A stretch of 64,000 nt of DNA, taken from assembly GCF_042647465.1 (NCBI RefSeq), contig NZ_JBHRVN010000001.1; one strand, given 5' to 3'. This DNA comes from Wagnerdoeblera intermedia. GTDB lineage: Bacteria > Pseudomonadota > Alphaproteobacteria > Rhodobacterales > Rhodobacteraceae. The position numbers and the translations under genes are program-made. The notes under the pieces are model-generated. The model saw only the letters and a list, made by a program, of their open reading frames with translations. It was not told the DNA's origin and did no database searches. Positions 8,734 to 17,929 of the stretch are shown here, piece by piece. The first letter of the stretch is position 1. Every line of letters starts with the position of its first letter.

Positions 8734-9504
8734 TTACTCTTCGTAGCGCGCGGCGCGCTTCTCCACAAAGGCGGCCTGGGCTTCATTCGCCTCGCGGCTG
8801 CGCGACATGGCTGCGGTCAGGCCCTGCTCAAAGCGATAGGCATCGCGCGGGGCCATGCCGTCTCCGGTGACGAAGGCGCGTTTTGCGGTGGCGATCGCCA
8901 GGGCGCTTTTGGCCGCGATATCGCGCGCGAAGGACATGGCCTCTTCCATGAGCGCGTCACGCGGGACAACACATTCCAGCACACCCAGCCGGTAAAGCTC
9001 TGAGGCCGGGTATTTCCGGGCCGTCATATACATCGCCCGCGACCGGCTTTTGGAGAAGGTATTGGCGACGAAAGCATTGCCGCCCGACAGGCCGACATTC
9101 ACTTCCGGCATCTGGAACCAGGCGTTCTCTGAGGCCAGCATGATGTCGCTGGCCAGCATCAGCGCAAAGCCCGCGCCGATGGCGGGGCCGTTCACCGCCG
9201 CGATCACCGGCTTTTCACAATCGGCAATGGCGTAGAAATACTCGCGGACCTGACGGTTGTGACGGACGTAATCCCCCTGCTCGGTGGTCATGCCGCGACG
9301 CTCTTTGATGTCAGCGCCGGCCGAGAACACATCGCCCGAGCCGGTCAGGATCACCACACGCACCTCAGGCGCATCGCTCAGCCAGTCGAAGAGGCGGATC
9401 CCCTCTTCGCGCATCCCGCGGTTTTGCGCGTTCACCGGCGGACGGTTCATCGTGACGACAGCGATCCCCTCCGAGATGGTCAAGTTATGATGCTGAAGTT
9501 CCAT
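8734..9504 (-). CDS. Enoyl-CoA hydratase/isomerase family protein (crotonase fold)
   Basis: A 256-residue protein of normal crotonase length. The two oxyanion-hole segments are present (FSAGADIKER near residue 61 and NGPAIGAGFAL near residue 108), as is the MPEVNVGLSGG segment carrying a catalytic-position glutamate. These enzymes act on acyl-CoA thioesters as hydratases, isomerases or lyases. It is divergent from the MBL gene at 9655 and lies near a CoA-transferase and a TRAP transporter, which together suggest uptake, CoA activation and hydration of an organic acid. The precise reaction is not determined by the sequence. Confidence 0.88.
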   Translation of the reverse strand: MELQHHNLTISEGIAVVTMNRPPVNAQNRGMREEGIRLFDWLSDAPEVRVVILTGSGDVFSAGADIKERRGMTTEQGDYVRHNRQVREYFYAIADCEKPVIAAVNGPAIGAGFALMLASDIMLASENAWFQMPEVNVGLSGGNAFVANTFSKSRSRAMYMTARKYPASELYRLGVLECVVPRDALMEEAMSFARDIAAKSALAIATAKRAFVTGDGMAPRDAYRFEQGLTAAMSRSREANEAQAAFVEKRAARYEE

Positions 9505-9654
9505 GAAAAGTCACCCTTCTGATCTCTGATCCGTCTATACAGGCTGAGCCTGTCCCGATCCCGCTGCGAGAGTGAAAAGTAGCTGTTCGGATTTCAGAAA
9601 TGGTCCTCGCGCGCGAAGATGCGATAAAGGGTTTATGGACAGGGAGGCAGGCCT

Positions 9655-10509
9655 ATGCAGATCGGAAAATTTCACCTCACGCGGCTGCGCGAGATGGTGG
9701 CATCAGAAGGGCTTGGCCTGTTTCCCGGACTTGAGACGCCGGATCTGAATGACCCGCGGATCGTCTCAGCGCCCTTTTTCGACCCCGTGGGGGATCTCTT
9801 CCTGACCTCGATCCATCTGTGGGTCATCCGCGGCGAAGGCAAAGTGATCCTGCTCGATGCCGGGGCGGGGGCCGGGAAGGACCGGCCGATGAGCCCGCGT
9901 TTTCACAATCTGCCGGGCGATCTGAACCGGCTGCTCGCGCCTGCCGGGATCGGCCCGGAGGATGTGACCGATGTGGTCATCACCCATTGCCATGTCGATC
10001 ATATCGGCTGGTGCACCATCAATGGCCCGCAGGGGCCGGTCCCCGCTTTTCCGGGCATTCCCCATCACATTCCGGGCGCCAATCTCGATGCGCTGGCCCC
10101 CTCTGCGGCACCGGCGGGGCGCGATCCGCGCTGGAACAACCCCTGGGATGACAGCATTGCGCCGCTTCTCGAGGCAGGCCTTGTCCGGCGCATCGGCCCG
10201 GGCGCGCAGATCGGCCCGCTGGAGGCCATTGCCGCCGATGGCCATACGCCGGGGCAGATGGCCTACCGGCTCCGGGACGGCGGTCAGGGCGTGCTCTTTG
10301 CCGCAGATGCTCTGCATCACCCGGTGCAGATCCTGAACCCTGACCTCAACAGCCGCTACTGCAGCGACCCCCAAACCGCCCGCGCCACCCGCCGCCGTCT
10401 GCTGACCCTGGCCGCGGACGAGGGGCTGCGCCTCCTTCCGGCGCATTTCGACAGCGACACCGGCGCGGAAATCTTCCGCACCCAGGAGGGCGGCTTCGAC
10501 TTTCGCTGA
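9655..10509 (+). CDS. Metallo-beta-lactamase-fold hydrolase
   Basis: A 284-residue MBL protein with the metal motif H-x-H-x-D-H in VITHCHVDHIGW (about residues 109-120), a further histidine in DGHTPGQMAYRL and aspartate in FAADALHH, and a final histidine in LLPAHFDSD. The layout is that of AttM/lactonase-like and related MBL hydrolases. The start follows GGGAGGCAGGCCT. It is divergent from the enoyl-CoA hydratase gene and convergent with the remains of the LysR gene. It could open a lactone or hydrolyse a thioester in the same pathway; this is inference. Confidence 0.82.
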   Translation: MQIGKFHLTRLREMVASEGLGLFPGLETPDLNDPRIVSAPFFDPVGDLFLTSIHLWVIRGEGKVILLDAGAGAGKDRPMSPRFHNLPGDLNRLLAPAGIGPEDVTDVVITHCHVDHIGWCTINGPQGPVPAFPGIPHHIPGANLDALAPSAAPAGRDPRWNNPWDDSIAPLLEAGLVRRIGPGAQIGPLEAIAADGHTPGQMAYRLRDGGQGVLFAADALHHPVQILNPDLNSRYCSDPQTARATRRRLLTLAADEGLRLLPAHFDSDTGAEIFRTQEGGFDFR

Positions 10510-10612
10510 GATCAGGCGGGGCCCGAGCGCCGGAAAGCCCCGTTGTTTTTCAAATCATTCACCAGAAAATCGAGGAAGTGCCGGATTTTGCTCGGCACGC
10601 CCCGGTTTTTCT

Positions 10613-11795
10613 CACACTACACGACTCGCAACCTCAGGCTCTTCGGAATGACGATTTTCCGGTCGACGATGGGCTCGTCCTGGCCTGATCGCAATCGGCG
10701 GCGGAGTTCATCAAAACCTGTTCTGAACCAGGATCTCTCGCAATAGCCATGCTTCTTCCGGGCTGGGTATTTCTGGCCAAGGCGTTTGACCGCGGCACGG
10801 CACACCAACGCGATGGCGATTGCGGTGATCGCAACCAGGAGGCTCAACTTATGCGCGAGCGTGAGGCGGGTATCCTCAATATTCAGGCCCTTCGTCTTGC
10901 TGTCCGCGAACAGGCATTCGATGAACCACCTCTTGCGGTAATAGCGCAGAATGCGACCTCCACTGGCAGGCAGAGAAGACGCCACGACGAGCAGCTCGCC
11001 TCCCTTGATCCGCCGGGCGCCAAAGTGGAGCTCGATGTCGGGGTGCCCAGCCTTGGCAGGCAAAACGGCGGTAAAGCCGCGTTCGCCCTTGCAGCGCGAC
11101 AACCAGGAGCGCAGCGACAACTCGCGCCCATCCACCCGGATGATCTGTTCCTCCTTCAGGCGGATCGCAAACGGGATGCCGTGGTCCTTGAGGAATGCGA
11201 ACCATTCCTGCCCGATGAATTCGCGATCGGCCAGCAGCATGCGCACGGTCGAGGCCTCGAAGCGCGCAAGGTAGCGCCGCATCAGATCAATCCGCTGCGC
11301 CGTGGTGCTGTTGCCGCAATGCGCGAGAAGGCTCCACATCAGGGGAACCCGAAACTTCTCCGTGACAACGGCAAGGACGAGGATGTTGACATCGGCCTTG
11401 CCGATCTTCCAGTTGGTTCTGTCGAGGCAGAGATACCATTTCTGCGGTCGACCGATCAGGGCGACAACCAAACCGACAGCCCAGTCTTCCGGCAGGACAA
11501 CATGCTGGAAAAAGCGCTGCAGTCGCCGATAGGTCGATGCAACCTTTGCGCGACCCGGACGTTCCGTCGCGATATGCGTCAGGTTCACCGTGCGGGCACT
11601 GATCATGCCCAGCAAGAGCAGGCACAAGGTTTCAAGTCGCGACTTGCCCAGCGGCACATGCGCGGTTAGCGTTTCTTTCAGATCGGCGAGAGCACGGGAA
11701 TTCAATGGACCGTTCCTTTGGCGAGGTCGAGTCCATCAGAAGACTCGCTTTCGCCGATCACCGCCACCCCAAAAACCTCCGTGTCGTGTAGTGTG
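10613..11795. mobile_element. IS4-family insertion sequence with 9-bp target duplication
   Basis: The element is 1,183 bp. It has perfect 13-bp terminal inverted repeats (CACACTACACGAC at the left end and its complement at 11783-11795) and a 9-bp direct target duplication GGTTTTTCT at 10604-10612 and 11796-11804. It carries one transposase gene in the minus direction. The intact duplication shows a simple, probably recent insertion into the LysR gene. Confidence 0.92.
10617..11705 (-). CDS. IS4-family transposase
   Basis: A 362-residue DDE transposase. The first aspartate is in LCLDRTNWKIGK (about residue 126), the second in MLLADREFIGQEW (about 192), and the glutamate is in the YRKRWFIECLFADSKTKG block, a variant of the IS4 Y(2)R(3)E(6)K signature. 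The N-terminal part has the KSRLETLCLLLLGMI segment seen in this family. It fills the element and the stop lies 4 bp inside the left end, so the terminal repeat overlaps the gene end. It looks full length and potentially active. Confidence 0.93.
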   Translation of the reverse strand: MNSRALADLKETLTAHVPLGKSRLETLCLLLLGMISARTVNLTHIATERPGRAKVASTYRRLQRFFQHVVLPEDWAVGLVVALIGRPQKWYLCLDRTNWKIGKADVNILVLAVVTEKFRVPLMWSLLAHCGNSTTAQRIDLMRRYLARFEASTVRMLLADREFIGQEWFAFLKDHGIPFAIRLKEEQIIRVDGRELSLRSWLSRCKGERGFTAVLPAKAGHPDIELHFGARRIKGGELLVVASSLPASGGRILRYYRKRWFIECLFADSKTKGLNIEDTRLTLAHKLSLLVAITAIAIALVCRAAVKRLGQKYPARKKHGYCERSWFRTGFDELRRRLRSGQDEPIVDRKIVIPKSLRLRVV

Positions 11796-12691
11796 GGTTT
11801 TTCTGAAAGACGGCATAGATGCCGTTTTCAAACTCTGAAAACGTCACATCATGATGCGGCAGCACCTGCACCAGCCGCCCGCTTGAGAGATGCTCCGCCA
11901 CCGACCAGTAGTTCATGATCGAGATCCCGGCCCCGTCGAGGGTTGCCTGCAAAAGCGCAAGCCCGCTGTTTGACGTAAAGACCCCGCTGGCGCGGATTGA
12001 GACCTCCGGCCCGCCGCTGGCCGGGCGCAGCCGCCACAGAGGCGCGGTCTCATTGATGCGGTAGTTCAGGCAGGAATGCCGCTCAAGATCCTCGGGGATC
12101 TGCGGGGCGGGGTGGCGGGCCAGATAGGCCGGGCTCGCGCAAAGGATGCGCTGCGAGGGCAGCAGTTTGCGCGCCACCAGGCTGCTGTCCTGCAGCTTGC
12201 CCATGCGGATGTCGATATCAAACCCCTTGGCGACCAGATCGACGGCATGGTTTGACAGCTCCAGGTCGACCCGGATCTCCGGAAATTTCGCATGAAAGCG
12301 GTGCAGCGCCGGCACGATGAACTGATGCCCGATCACATTGCGCGAATGGACCCGCAAAAGCCCCGCAGGCGCGCGGTCAAGCTCTGCAACCTCAACCCGC
12401 GCCTCGCGGATGTGGTTGAGGATTTCCTGAAGCCTGCCGTGATAAAGCTGACCGGCCTCTGTCAGCGACAGGTTCCGGCTGGTGCGGTTCATCAGCTTAA
12501 CGTTGAGATGTTCCTCAAGATCGTTGATATGCCGCGAAACGGTCGCGGGGGAGCAGTTCAGTCGCCGCCCCGCCTCGGAAAATGAGCCTGCCCGCACGAC
12601 GCAGTCATAGACTTCTGCAGATTTCAGCCATTCCATAGCGACCCCCTTACTTTGCGCCATCTTTTCCCGCCACGGCGTGATCAGGTCAAGG

Positions 12692-12710
12692 CTTTTCAGA
12701 TTTTGAAAAG
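12692..12710. promoter_or_regulatory. Inverted repeat CTTTTCA-N5-TGAAAAG between the LysR and CoA-transferase genes
   Basis: Seven-bp perfect arms separated by five bases lie between the divergent LysR and CaiB/BaiF genes. The same repeat with the same spacing occurs at 17203-17221. This is a credible operator, possibly for the disrupted LysR regulator, although LysR sites more often follow a T-N11-A pattern. Confidence 0.55.
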
Positions 12711-12823
12711 ATGGTTCTCGATCACAGCCGGTTCTGCCGCTCTTCTCTTACGCCTATCGCTTTCTCAGGCCCGGGTTCCGCGACCCTTTTGCGACCCGGG
12801 GCAGACTGAAAAAGGACGAGACT

Positions 12824-14071
12824 ATGACCGAGACACCCACCGCCCCGGCTGCCACTGCGGGGCCTTTGTCACATCTGAAGGTGCTTGATCTTTCGCGCGT
12901 GCTGGCCGGTCCCTGGGCGGGGCAGATCTTTGCCGATCTCGGCGCAGAGGTGATCAAGGTAGAGCGCCCCGGCGCCGGGGATGACACCCGCTCCTGGGGG
13001 CCTCCCTTCCTGAAAGACCTTGACGGCAATGAGACCCGCGAGAGCGGCTATTACCTGGCCGCCAACCGGGGCAAACGCTCGGTGACCGTGAACATCGGCA
13101 CGCCGGAAGGCCAGGAGATCATCCGCACTCTGGCGAAAGAGGCCGATATCGTCCTCGAGAACTTCAAGACCGGCACGCTGAAGCGCTTTGGTCTGGATTA
13201 CGAGAGCCTCCGGGCGGTGAATGAGCGGATCATCTATTGCTCGCTGACCGGCTTTGGTCAGAACGGACCGCGCGCCAATCAGGTGGCCTATGACTTCCTG
13301 ATCCAGGCCATGGGCGGTCTGATGTCGATCACCGGGGAAGAGGACGGCAGGCCGGGCGGCGGGCCGCAGAAGGTCGGTCTGCCGATCGTTGACCTGACCA
13401 CCGGGCTTTATCTCGTCATCGGTGCGCTGGCCGCTCTGGCGCGGCGTGAGCAGACCGGGCGCGGGGATTATCTCGATCTCGCCATGCTCGATGTGCAGGT
13501 CGCGCTGCTGGCCAATCAGGCCATGAACCATCTGCTGACCGGCAATGTGCCGCGCCGCTATGGCAACGGCCATCCCAATATCATGCCGCAGCAGGTCTTT
13601 GCCTGCCGTGATGGCCGCATCGTGCTGGCCGTTGGCAATGATGAGCAATATGCCCGCCTGGCCCGGCTTCTCAACGACCCGCTGATGCTGGAAGAGCGTT
13701 TCGTGAAGAACCGCGACCGGGTGCAGTACCGCGATGAGCTTCTGGGCCGGATTGCCGAGGTCTTCGCAACCTTTGAGCGCGCCGATCTGCTGGCCCGCCT
13801 CGATGCCGCCGATATCCCCGCGGGGCCGATCAACACGGTCGCCGAAGCCCTGCAGGAGCCGCAGATTGCCGAGCGTGGCATGGTGACCCGCCTTGCCCAT
13901 CCGCTCTCGGGGGAGGTGCCTCAGGTCCTCAGCCCGCTGAAGTTCCGTGAAGCCAAGGGCGCGCTGCCCAAAGCGCCGCCGCTTCTGGGCGCGGATACCG
14001 ATGACATCCTCGACGGCCTGGGGCTGAGCGATGAGCAGCGTGCCGGCCTGCGCGCGCGCGGCATCATCTGA
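12824..14071 (+). CDS. CaiB/BaiF family (class III) CoA-transferase
   Basis: A 415-residue protein of normal family length. It opens with the conserved LKVLDLSRVLAGPWAGQIFADLG and IKVERPGAGDDTR segments, has the NRGKRSV and YDFLIQAMGGLMS blocks, and the conserved aspartate in LPIVDLTTGLY (about residue 188) at the position of the catalytic aspartate of formyl-CoA transferase. These enzymes move CoA between carboxylic acids. AAAGGACG precedes the start. Together with the crotonase-family gene and the TRAP transporter it suggests CoA activation of an imported organic acid. The donor and acceptor are unknown. Confidence 0.92.
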   Translation: MTETPTAPAATAGPLSHLKVLDLSRVLAGPWAGQIFADLGAEVIKVERPGAGDDTRSWGPPFLKDLDGNETRESGYYLAANRGKRSVTVNIGTPEGQEIIRTLAKEADIVLENFKTGTLKRFGLDYESLRAVNERIIYCSLTGFGQNGPRANQVAYDFLIQAMGGLMSITGEEDGRPGGGPQKVGLPIVDLTTGLYLVIGALAALARREQTGRGDYLDLAMLDVQVALLANQAMNHLLTGNVPRRYGNGHPNIMPQQVFACRDGRIVLAVGNDEQYARLARLLNDPLMLEERFVKNRDRVQYRDELLGRIAEVFATFERADLLARLDAADIPAGPINTVAEALQEPQIAERGMVTRLAHPLSGEVPQVLSPLKFREAKGALPKAPPLLGADTDDILDGLGLSDEQRAGLRARGII

Positions 14072-14116
14072 GCGCCTCTCTTCTCCCGGCCCCCGTGCCG
14101 GGAGGATCCGAACAAA

Positions 14117-14158
14117 GACCCCCCCCCCGCGGTCTGACCGCGGGGGGCATCTTTTTCT
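14117..14158 (+). terminator. Rho-independent terminator after the CoA-transferase
   Basis: A long GC-rich stem (CCCCCCGCGGT with ACCGCGGGGGG around a CTG loop) is followed by CATCTTTTTCTTT. It lies between the CoA-transferase stop and the convergent TRAP operon. Confidence 0.75.
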
Positions 14159-14167
14159 TTGCAGATC

Positions 14168-15475
14168 TTACTTCCCTGCCGCGAGGGAGGGCAGCCAGAG
14201 CGCCACTTCCGGCACCAGCGCCGTGATCAGCATCGACAAAAGCATCAGCATCACCCAGGGCGCAGAGGCGCGGTAGACCTCACGCAGCGGCTCTCCCGTG
14301 GCGGCTTTCAGCGCAAAGAGCGTATAGCCGAAGGGGGGCGTGATCCCGCCGATCGTCAGGTTGACCAGCACCAGCGTCCAGAACCACAGCGGGTCAATCC
14401 CGGCTGCCGCAACGAGGGTCTTGAAGATCGGGATCAGCATCAGCATCAGCGCGATCGGATCCACGAAGAGCGACATCACAAAGATCATCAGCTGCATCGC
14501 GATCAGCAAAAGCCACGGATTATCCGCCAGCTGCTGGCCTACGATCACCAGATTGCGCGTCGCCCCCGAGAAGGCGAGAAGCTGGCCGAAGAGGTTTGAA
14601 GCCACCACGATGACCATAATCATCGTGCAGATCGACATGGCCCCGCCAAGTGCCTCACCCAGCATCTTAAAGCTGAAGCGGCGATAGATCAGCGCCACCA
14701 GAACCGCGCCCACAACCCCGGTTGCCGCCGCCTCTGAGGGCGTGGTGATCCCCAGAAGGATCAGGCCCATGATCGAGAAGATCACCAGCGAGAAGGGGGC
14801 CATCAGCAGCAGCGACGCCAGAACGCCGGGCCTGTCCTCATCCGCATCCGCGGCTTCAGGGGCCAGCGAAGGGTCGCGCCAGCAGCGCCAGAACAGATAG
14901 CACAGAAACAGCGTGCCGCAGACCACCGCCGGACCGATGCCCGAAATCAGCATCTGGCTGACCGAAATATCGGCCATGGTGGCAATGACGACGGCCAGAA
15001 CCGAGGGCGGGATCAGCGGCGCCAGCGATGCTCCCGCCATGATCGCCCCCATCGAGAGCCTGGAATCATAATTCCGCGCCCGCATCCGCGGATAGAGCGA
15101 ACGGCCCAGCATGGCAGCCACGGCCATCGCCGCACCGGCCAGCGCCCCGAAGAGAAACGAGATGAAGATCGTCAGCACGAACTGGCGTCCGCGCAGCCGC
15201 CCGATCAGCCCGTCCGAGGCCCGCAGCAGATTTTCGACCGAGCCTGACCGTGTCAGGATCTCGCCCATCAGCAGAAACAGCGGGATCGCGGTGAGTGTGC
15301 CAAGGTTTGCGCTGTCAAAGATCGAGTTGGCGGCCAGAGAGATGCCGCGCATCCCCATCAGATACCAGACCGTCGCCAGGTTGATGGCAAAGAAGCCGAC
15401 AAAGAGCGGAGCCCCGGTCAGAAAGGCCAGCAGCAGCAGCGTCAGACTGCCGCTCAGGATCATCCACCATTCCAT
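14168..15475 (-). CDS. TRAP transporter large permease (DctM type)
   Basis: A 435-residue, very hydrophobic protein with about twelve membrane segments and the usual TRAP-M length. Recognisable blocks are AIPLFLLMGEILTRSG, GAALAGAAMAVAAMLG-like small-residue stretches, MGAIMAGASLAPLIPPS and the final GGITPPFGYTLFALK. It works with the small permease (start and stop share one base at 15475) and the periplasmic binding protein encoded just upstream. The system takes up an organic acid using an ion gradient. Confidence 0.93.
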   Translation of the reverse strand: MEWWMILSGSLTLLLLAFLTGAPLFVGFFAINLATVWYLMGMRGISLAANSIFDSANLGTLTAIPLFLLMGEILTRSGSVENLLRASDGLIGRLRGRQFVLTIFISFLFGALAGAAMAVAAMLGRSLYPRMRARNYDSRLSMGAIMAGASLAPLIPPSVLAVVIATMADISVSQMLISGIGPAVVCGTLFLCYLFWRCWRDPSLAPEAADADEDRPGVLASLLLMAPFSLVIFSIMGLILLGITTPSEAAATGVVGAVLVALIYRRFSFKMLGEALGGAMSICTMIMVIVVASNLFGQLLAFSGATRNLVIVGQQLADNPWLLLIAMQLMIFVMSLFVDPIALMLMLIPIFKTLVAAAGIDPLWFWTLVLVNLTIGGITPPFGYTLFALKAATGEPLREVYRASAPWVMLMLLSMLITALVPEVALWLPSLAAGK

Positions 15476-15975
15476 CAGAAAAGTCCCGCCTCTGCAGTTT
15501 GCCCGGGCTTCAGAACATGGCGCAGAAAATGCAGCCCTGCGCTGAAGAAGCCATAGGTCAGCCAGGCCGAAATCCAGATTTTCGGAATCGGATTGACCCT
15601 TACCAGCATCTCAGCCCGCTCAATCTGCAGCAGGTTTGCCCGCAGGCAGATCCAGGCAACAACCAGGCAGACGACACAGGAGAACAAAGACAGCAGCCGG
15701 TCAGCCTCAACCCGCCAGCGCCCGCGCAGTGCCGAGACAACGAAATCAATCGCAATATGGCCCTTTGCCCGGCTGATCTCCGGCAGCGCGAGGCTGACAG
15801 AGATGCACAGCATATAGGCCACAACTTCGTTCGACCAGGAGGTGGGCGCGTTAAAGAAATAACGCGCCGCAACTTCCCAGCAATAGGCCAGGGTAATCAC
15901 CGCCAGCCCCGCCTTTGCCCCCTGGAAGGAGGCAAAGGTCAGCCTGTCATGCCAGGCTTCAAGGGTCTTCAGCAT
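15475..15975 (-). CDS. TRAP transporter small permease (DctQ type)
   Basis: A 166-residue membrane protein with four predicted hydrophobic helices and the TRAP-Q pattern RYFFNAPTSWSNEVVAYMLC near residue 40 and the GHIAIDFVV segment. It lies between the binding protein (8-bp gap) and the large permease (1-bp overlap) in the standard P-Q-M order on the minus strand. Confidence 0.9.
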   Translation of the reverse strand: MLKTLEAWHDRLTFASFQGAKAGLAVITLAYCWEVAARYFFNAPTSWSNEVVAYMLCISVSLALPEISRAKGHIAIDFVVSALRGRWRVEADRLLSLFSCVVCLVVAWICLRANLLQIERAEMLVRVNPIPKIWISAWLTYGFFSAGLHFLRHVLKPGQTAEAGLF

Positions 15976-15983
15976 CGGATGCC

Positions 15984-16955
15984 TCAGTCGCTCAGGCCGG
16001 CGTCAACGGCGAGCTTGCGCAGCGCATCGCTGTTGTCCTGACCGCAGCAGTCGGCAACCACTTTCCAGACGCCTTCTGCATAGGCCTTCGAGACTTTCTC
16101 ATAGGCGGCATCCGAGAAACGGGTGACTTCGACACCGGCTTCGGCAAGCGCTTTCAGCTCACCCTCTGCGGCCTCATTGCCGATGCGGATGGTGTCCGCT
16201 TCGGTGCGGATCGCGGCTTCTTCGACCTTGGCCTTCACCTCATCCGACAGGCCGTTCCAGGCGTCGAGGTTCATCGCGATATAGGACACCATCTGCCCGA
16301 AGGTCGGCTCGGTCCGGAATTTCGCCACTTCGAAGTGACGGGTTGCGCGGAACACCGACTGCGGCGCGCAGGCCCCGTCCACAACACCGCGCTCGAGGCT
16401 GGAGTAGAGCTCGCCCATATCGGTCGACACCGCCGCACCGCCCAGAGCCTCAATGACCGGGACGTAGTTCGACACGCCACGGATCTTGCGGCCGGCCCAG
16501 TCAGAGTTTTCGCTCAGCGGGCTGCGCAGATAGCAGTGAATGCCCGAGGTGCCGACGGCCACGCTGGCCAGCAGCTTCAGGTTATGCTCTTTCTGGAAGT
16601 AGGTGTCCATAAAGCCGAATACGCCCGACGAGCGGATCTTTTCCATATCCGGCGCCATGGCGCTGGTGGCGATGTTCAGCGCCTTGGAGTGATAGGTCGG
16701 ATAGGTGTAGATGAAATCAAATACACCGTCCTGGGTGGGCGTCAGCTGCTCATAGGCCGGAACCGTTTCGGTCCCGAAAATCTCAAGCTCGATGCCGCTG
16801 CCGGTTTCTTCCAGATTCCGTTTGAACTCCAGCGCGGGCATGTAAGCCATCACGTTGGTCTCGTTCCAGCTCTGGATCATCCGCATGGTCTGGGCAGAGC
16901 CAGGCGTTGCGAGCATCAGGCATGCAACGGCCGTCAGAACGCTTTTCTTCATCAT
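15984..16955 (-). CDS. TRAP transporter solute-binding protein (DctP type)
   Basis: A periplasmic TRAP binding protein of about 323 residues. The start was placed at the ATG ending at 16955 because it opens a signal peptide (MMKKSVLTAVACLMLATPGSAQ) and is preceded by GGGGGAG; the longer frame to 17000 adds hydrophilic residues ahead of the signal. The WNETNVMAYMPALEFKRNLE and RKIRGVSNYVPVIEALGG segments match the family, including the arginine region that binds the ligand carboxylate. It is the first gene of the TRAP operon; the inverted repeat at 17203-17221 lies upstream. Confidence 0.9.
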   Translation of the reverse strand: MMKKSVLTAVACLMLATPGSAQTMRMIQSWNETNVMAYMPALEFKRNLEETGSGIELEIFGTETVPAYEQLTPTQDGVFDFIYTYPTYHSKALNIATSAMAPDMEKIRSSGVFGFMDTYFQKEHNLKLLASVAVGTSGIHCYLRSPLSENSDWAGRKIRGVSNYVPVIEALGGAAVSTDMGELYSSLERGVVDGACAPQSVFRATRHFEVAKFRTEPTFGQMVSYIAMNLDAWNGLSDEVKAKVEEAAIRTEADTIRIGNEAAEGELKALAEAGVEVTRFSDAAYEKVSKAYAEGVWKVVADCCGQDNSDALRKLAVDAGLSD

Positions 16956-17202
16956 CAGTTTTCTCCCCCTTTGAGCATGCGCCCGCTCTGTGCGGGCCAT
17001 GCATCTGGTCGTTCCCTGCCCTCTGGATCACTTAACGAGCCCCGAAGTTGCAATCCTTAAATGCACAGGGGCTGCGGACATATCCGTGACACAGTCCGAG
17101 AATGCGCTTCCGGCGTGAAATCCGCAATATGTTGAAATAAGTAATAAAAATAGCGCTTCCGTGAAAATTATCGGCGCCCGAAAGGATCAGATCAGCGCCC
17201 GT

Positions 17203-17221
17203 CTTTTCAAAAAGTGAAAAG
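17203..17221. promoter_or_regulatory. Second CTTTTCA-N5-TGAAAAG inverted repeat
   Basis: The same 7-bp arms and 5-base spacing as at 12692-12710 occur in the region between the TRAP operon (minus) and the flavin reductase gene (plus). The shared site argues that the CoA-transferase, TRAP transporter and flavin reductase genes are under one regulator. Confidence 0.55.
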
Positions 17222-17317
17222 ATCTTTTGCCCGGCCGGCGGCGGTTTGAGGGGCTGCGGGGGCTTTTGATCGCAGCGCCCCCGGGTTAGCCATAGGCTCG
17301 CTTGTACGGGGGATCTT

Positions 17318-17929
17318 ATGTTTTATCAGCCAGAGCTGGGCCACGGCCTGCCGCATTGTCCGTTCCGCGCAATGGTGTCACCGCGACCCATTGCCTGGAT
17401 CTCTTCGGTCTCCGCCTCAGGTGCCGTGAACCTCGCCCCTTACAGCTTCTTCAATGCCATCGCCGGCAGCCCGCCGATGGTGATGTTCGTCTCGGAAGGC
17501 CATAAGGACACGATCCGCAACATCAAAGAAACCGGGGAGTTTGTGGTCAATCTCGCCAGCCGCGCGCTGGCCGAGAAGCTCAATGTCACCTCCGTTGCCT
17601 GGTCCTCAGAGGTGAATGAATTTGAGGCCGCCGGGATTCGGGCAGAGCCGTCCCGCCTGCTGCGCGCGCCGCGCGTTGCCGATGCGGCCGGCGCGCTGGA
17701 GTGCCGCGTCACGACCATCCTTCCGGTCCCGGATCTGACCGGCGATGTCGGAGAGCGCACGATGGCCATCGCCCAGGTCGTGGGCATCCATCTGCGCGAC
17801 GACTGCCTTGAGGACGGTCGTTTCGACATTCGCCGTGCCGGGCTGATCGCGCGCTGCGGCTACTGGGACTACCAGGAGACGACCGAGCTTTTCGAAATGC
17901 CGCGCCCCGATCACATCACTCCGCATTGA
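17318..17929 (+). CDS. Flavin reductase-like protein (FMN-binding split barrel)
   Basis: A 203-residue protein of the DIM6/NTAB-type flavin reductase family. The opening PFRAMVSPRPIAWISSVSASGAVNLAPYSFFN and the MVMFVSEGHKDTIRNIKETGEFVVNL segments (both in pieces here) are the usual FMN-binding signature. It could supply reduced flavin to an oxygenase or act as a stand-alone flavoprotein. No oxygenase is seen nearby. The location beside the TRAP operon and the shared operator-like repeat suggest it serves the same catabolic pathway. Confidence 0.87.
   Translation: MFYQPELGHGLPHCPFRAMVSPRPIAWISSVSASGAVNLAPYSFFNAIAGSPPMVMFVSEGHKDTIRNIKETGEFVVNLASRALAEKLNVTSVAWSSEVNEFEAAGIRAEPSRLLRAPRVADAAGALECRVTTILPVPDLTGDVGERTMAIAQVVGIHLRDDCLEDGRFDIRRAGLIARCGYWDYQETTELFEMPRPDHITPH

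Larger units (their letters stand above)
10512..12636 (-). pseudogene. LysR-family regulator interrupted by the IS4 element
   Basis: The 5' part (12636 down to 11796) encodes a LysR HTH (MEWLKSAEVYDCVVRAG, then ATVSRHINDLEE) and most of the effector domain up to FENGIYAVFQKN. The IS4 element is inserted there. On the other side of the element, 10612 down to 10512 continues in frame as NRGVPSKIRHFLDFL and ends at a TGA, the usual LysR C-terminus. As it stands, translation runs into the element and ends with 11 foreign residues (HYTTRRFLGWR) at 11758, losing about 30 native residues. The start at 12636 has GGGGG upstream. It is divergent from the CoA-transferase gene, its likely target. Confidence 0.9.
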
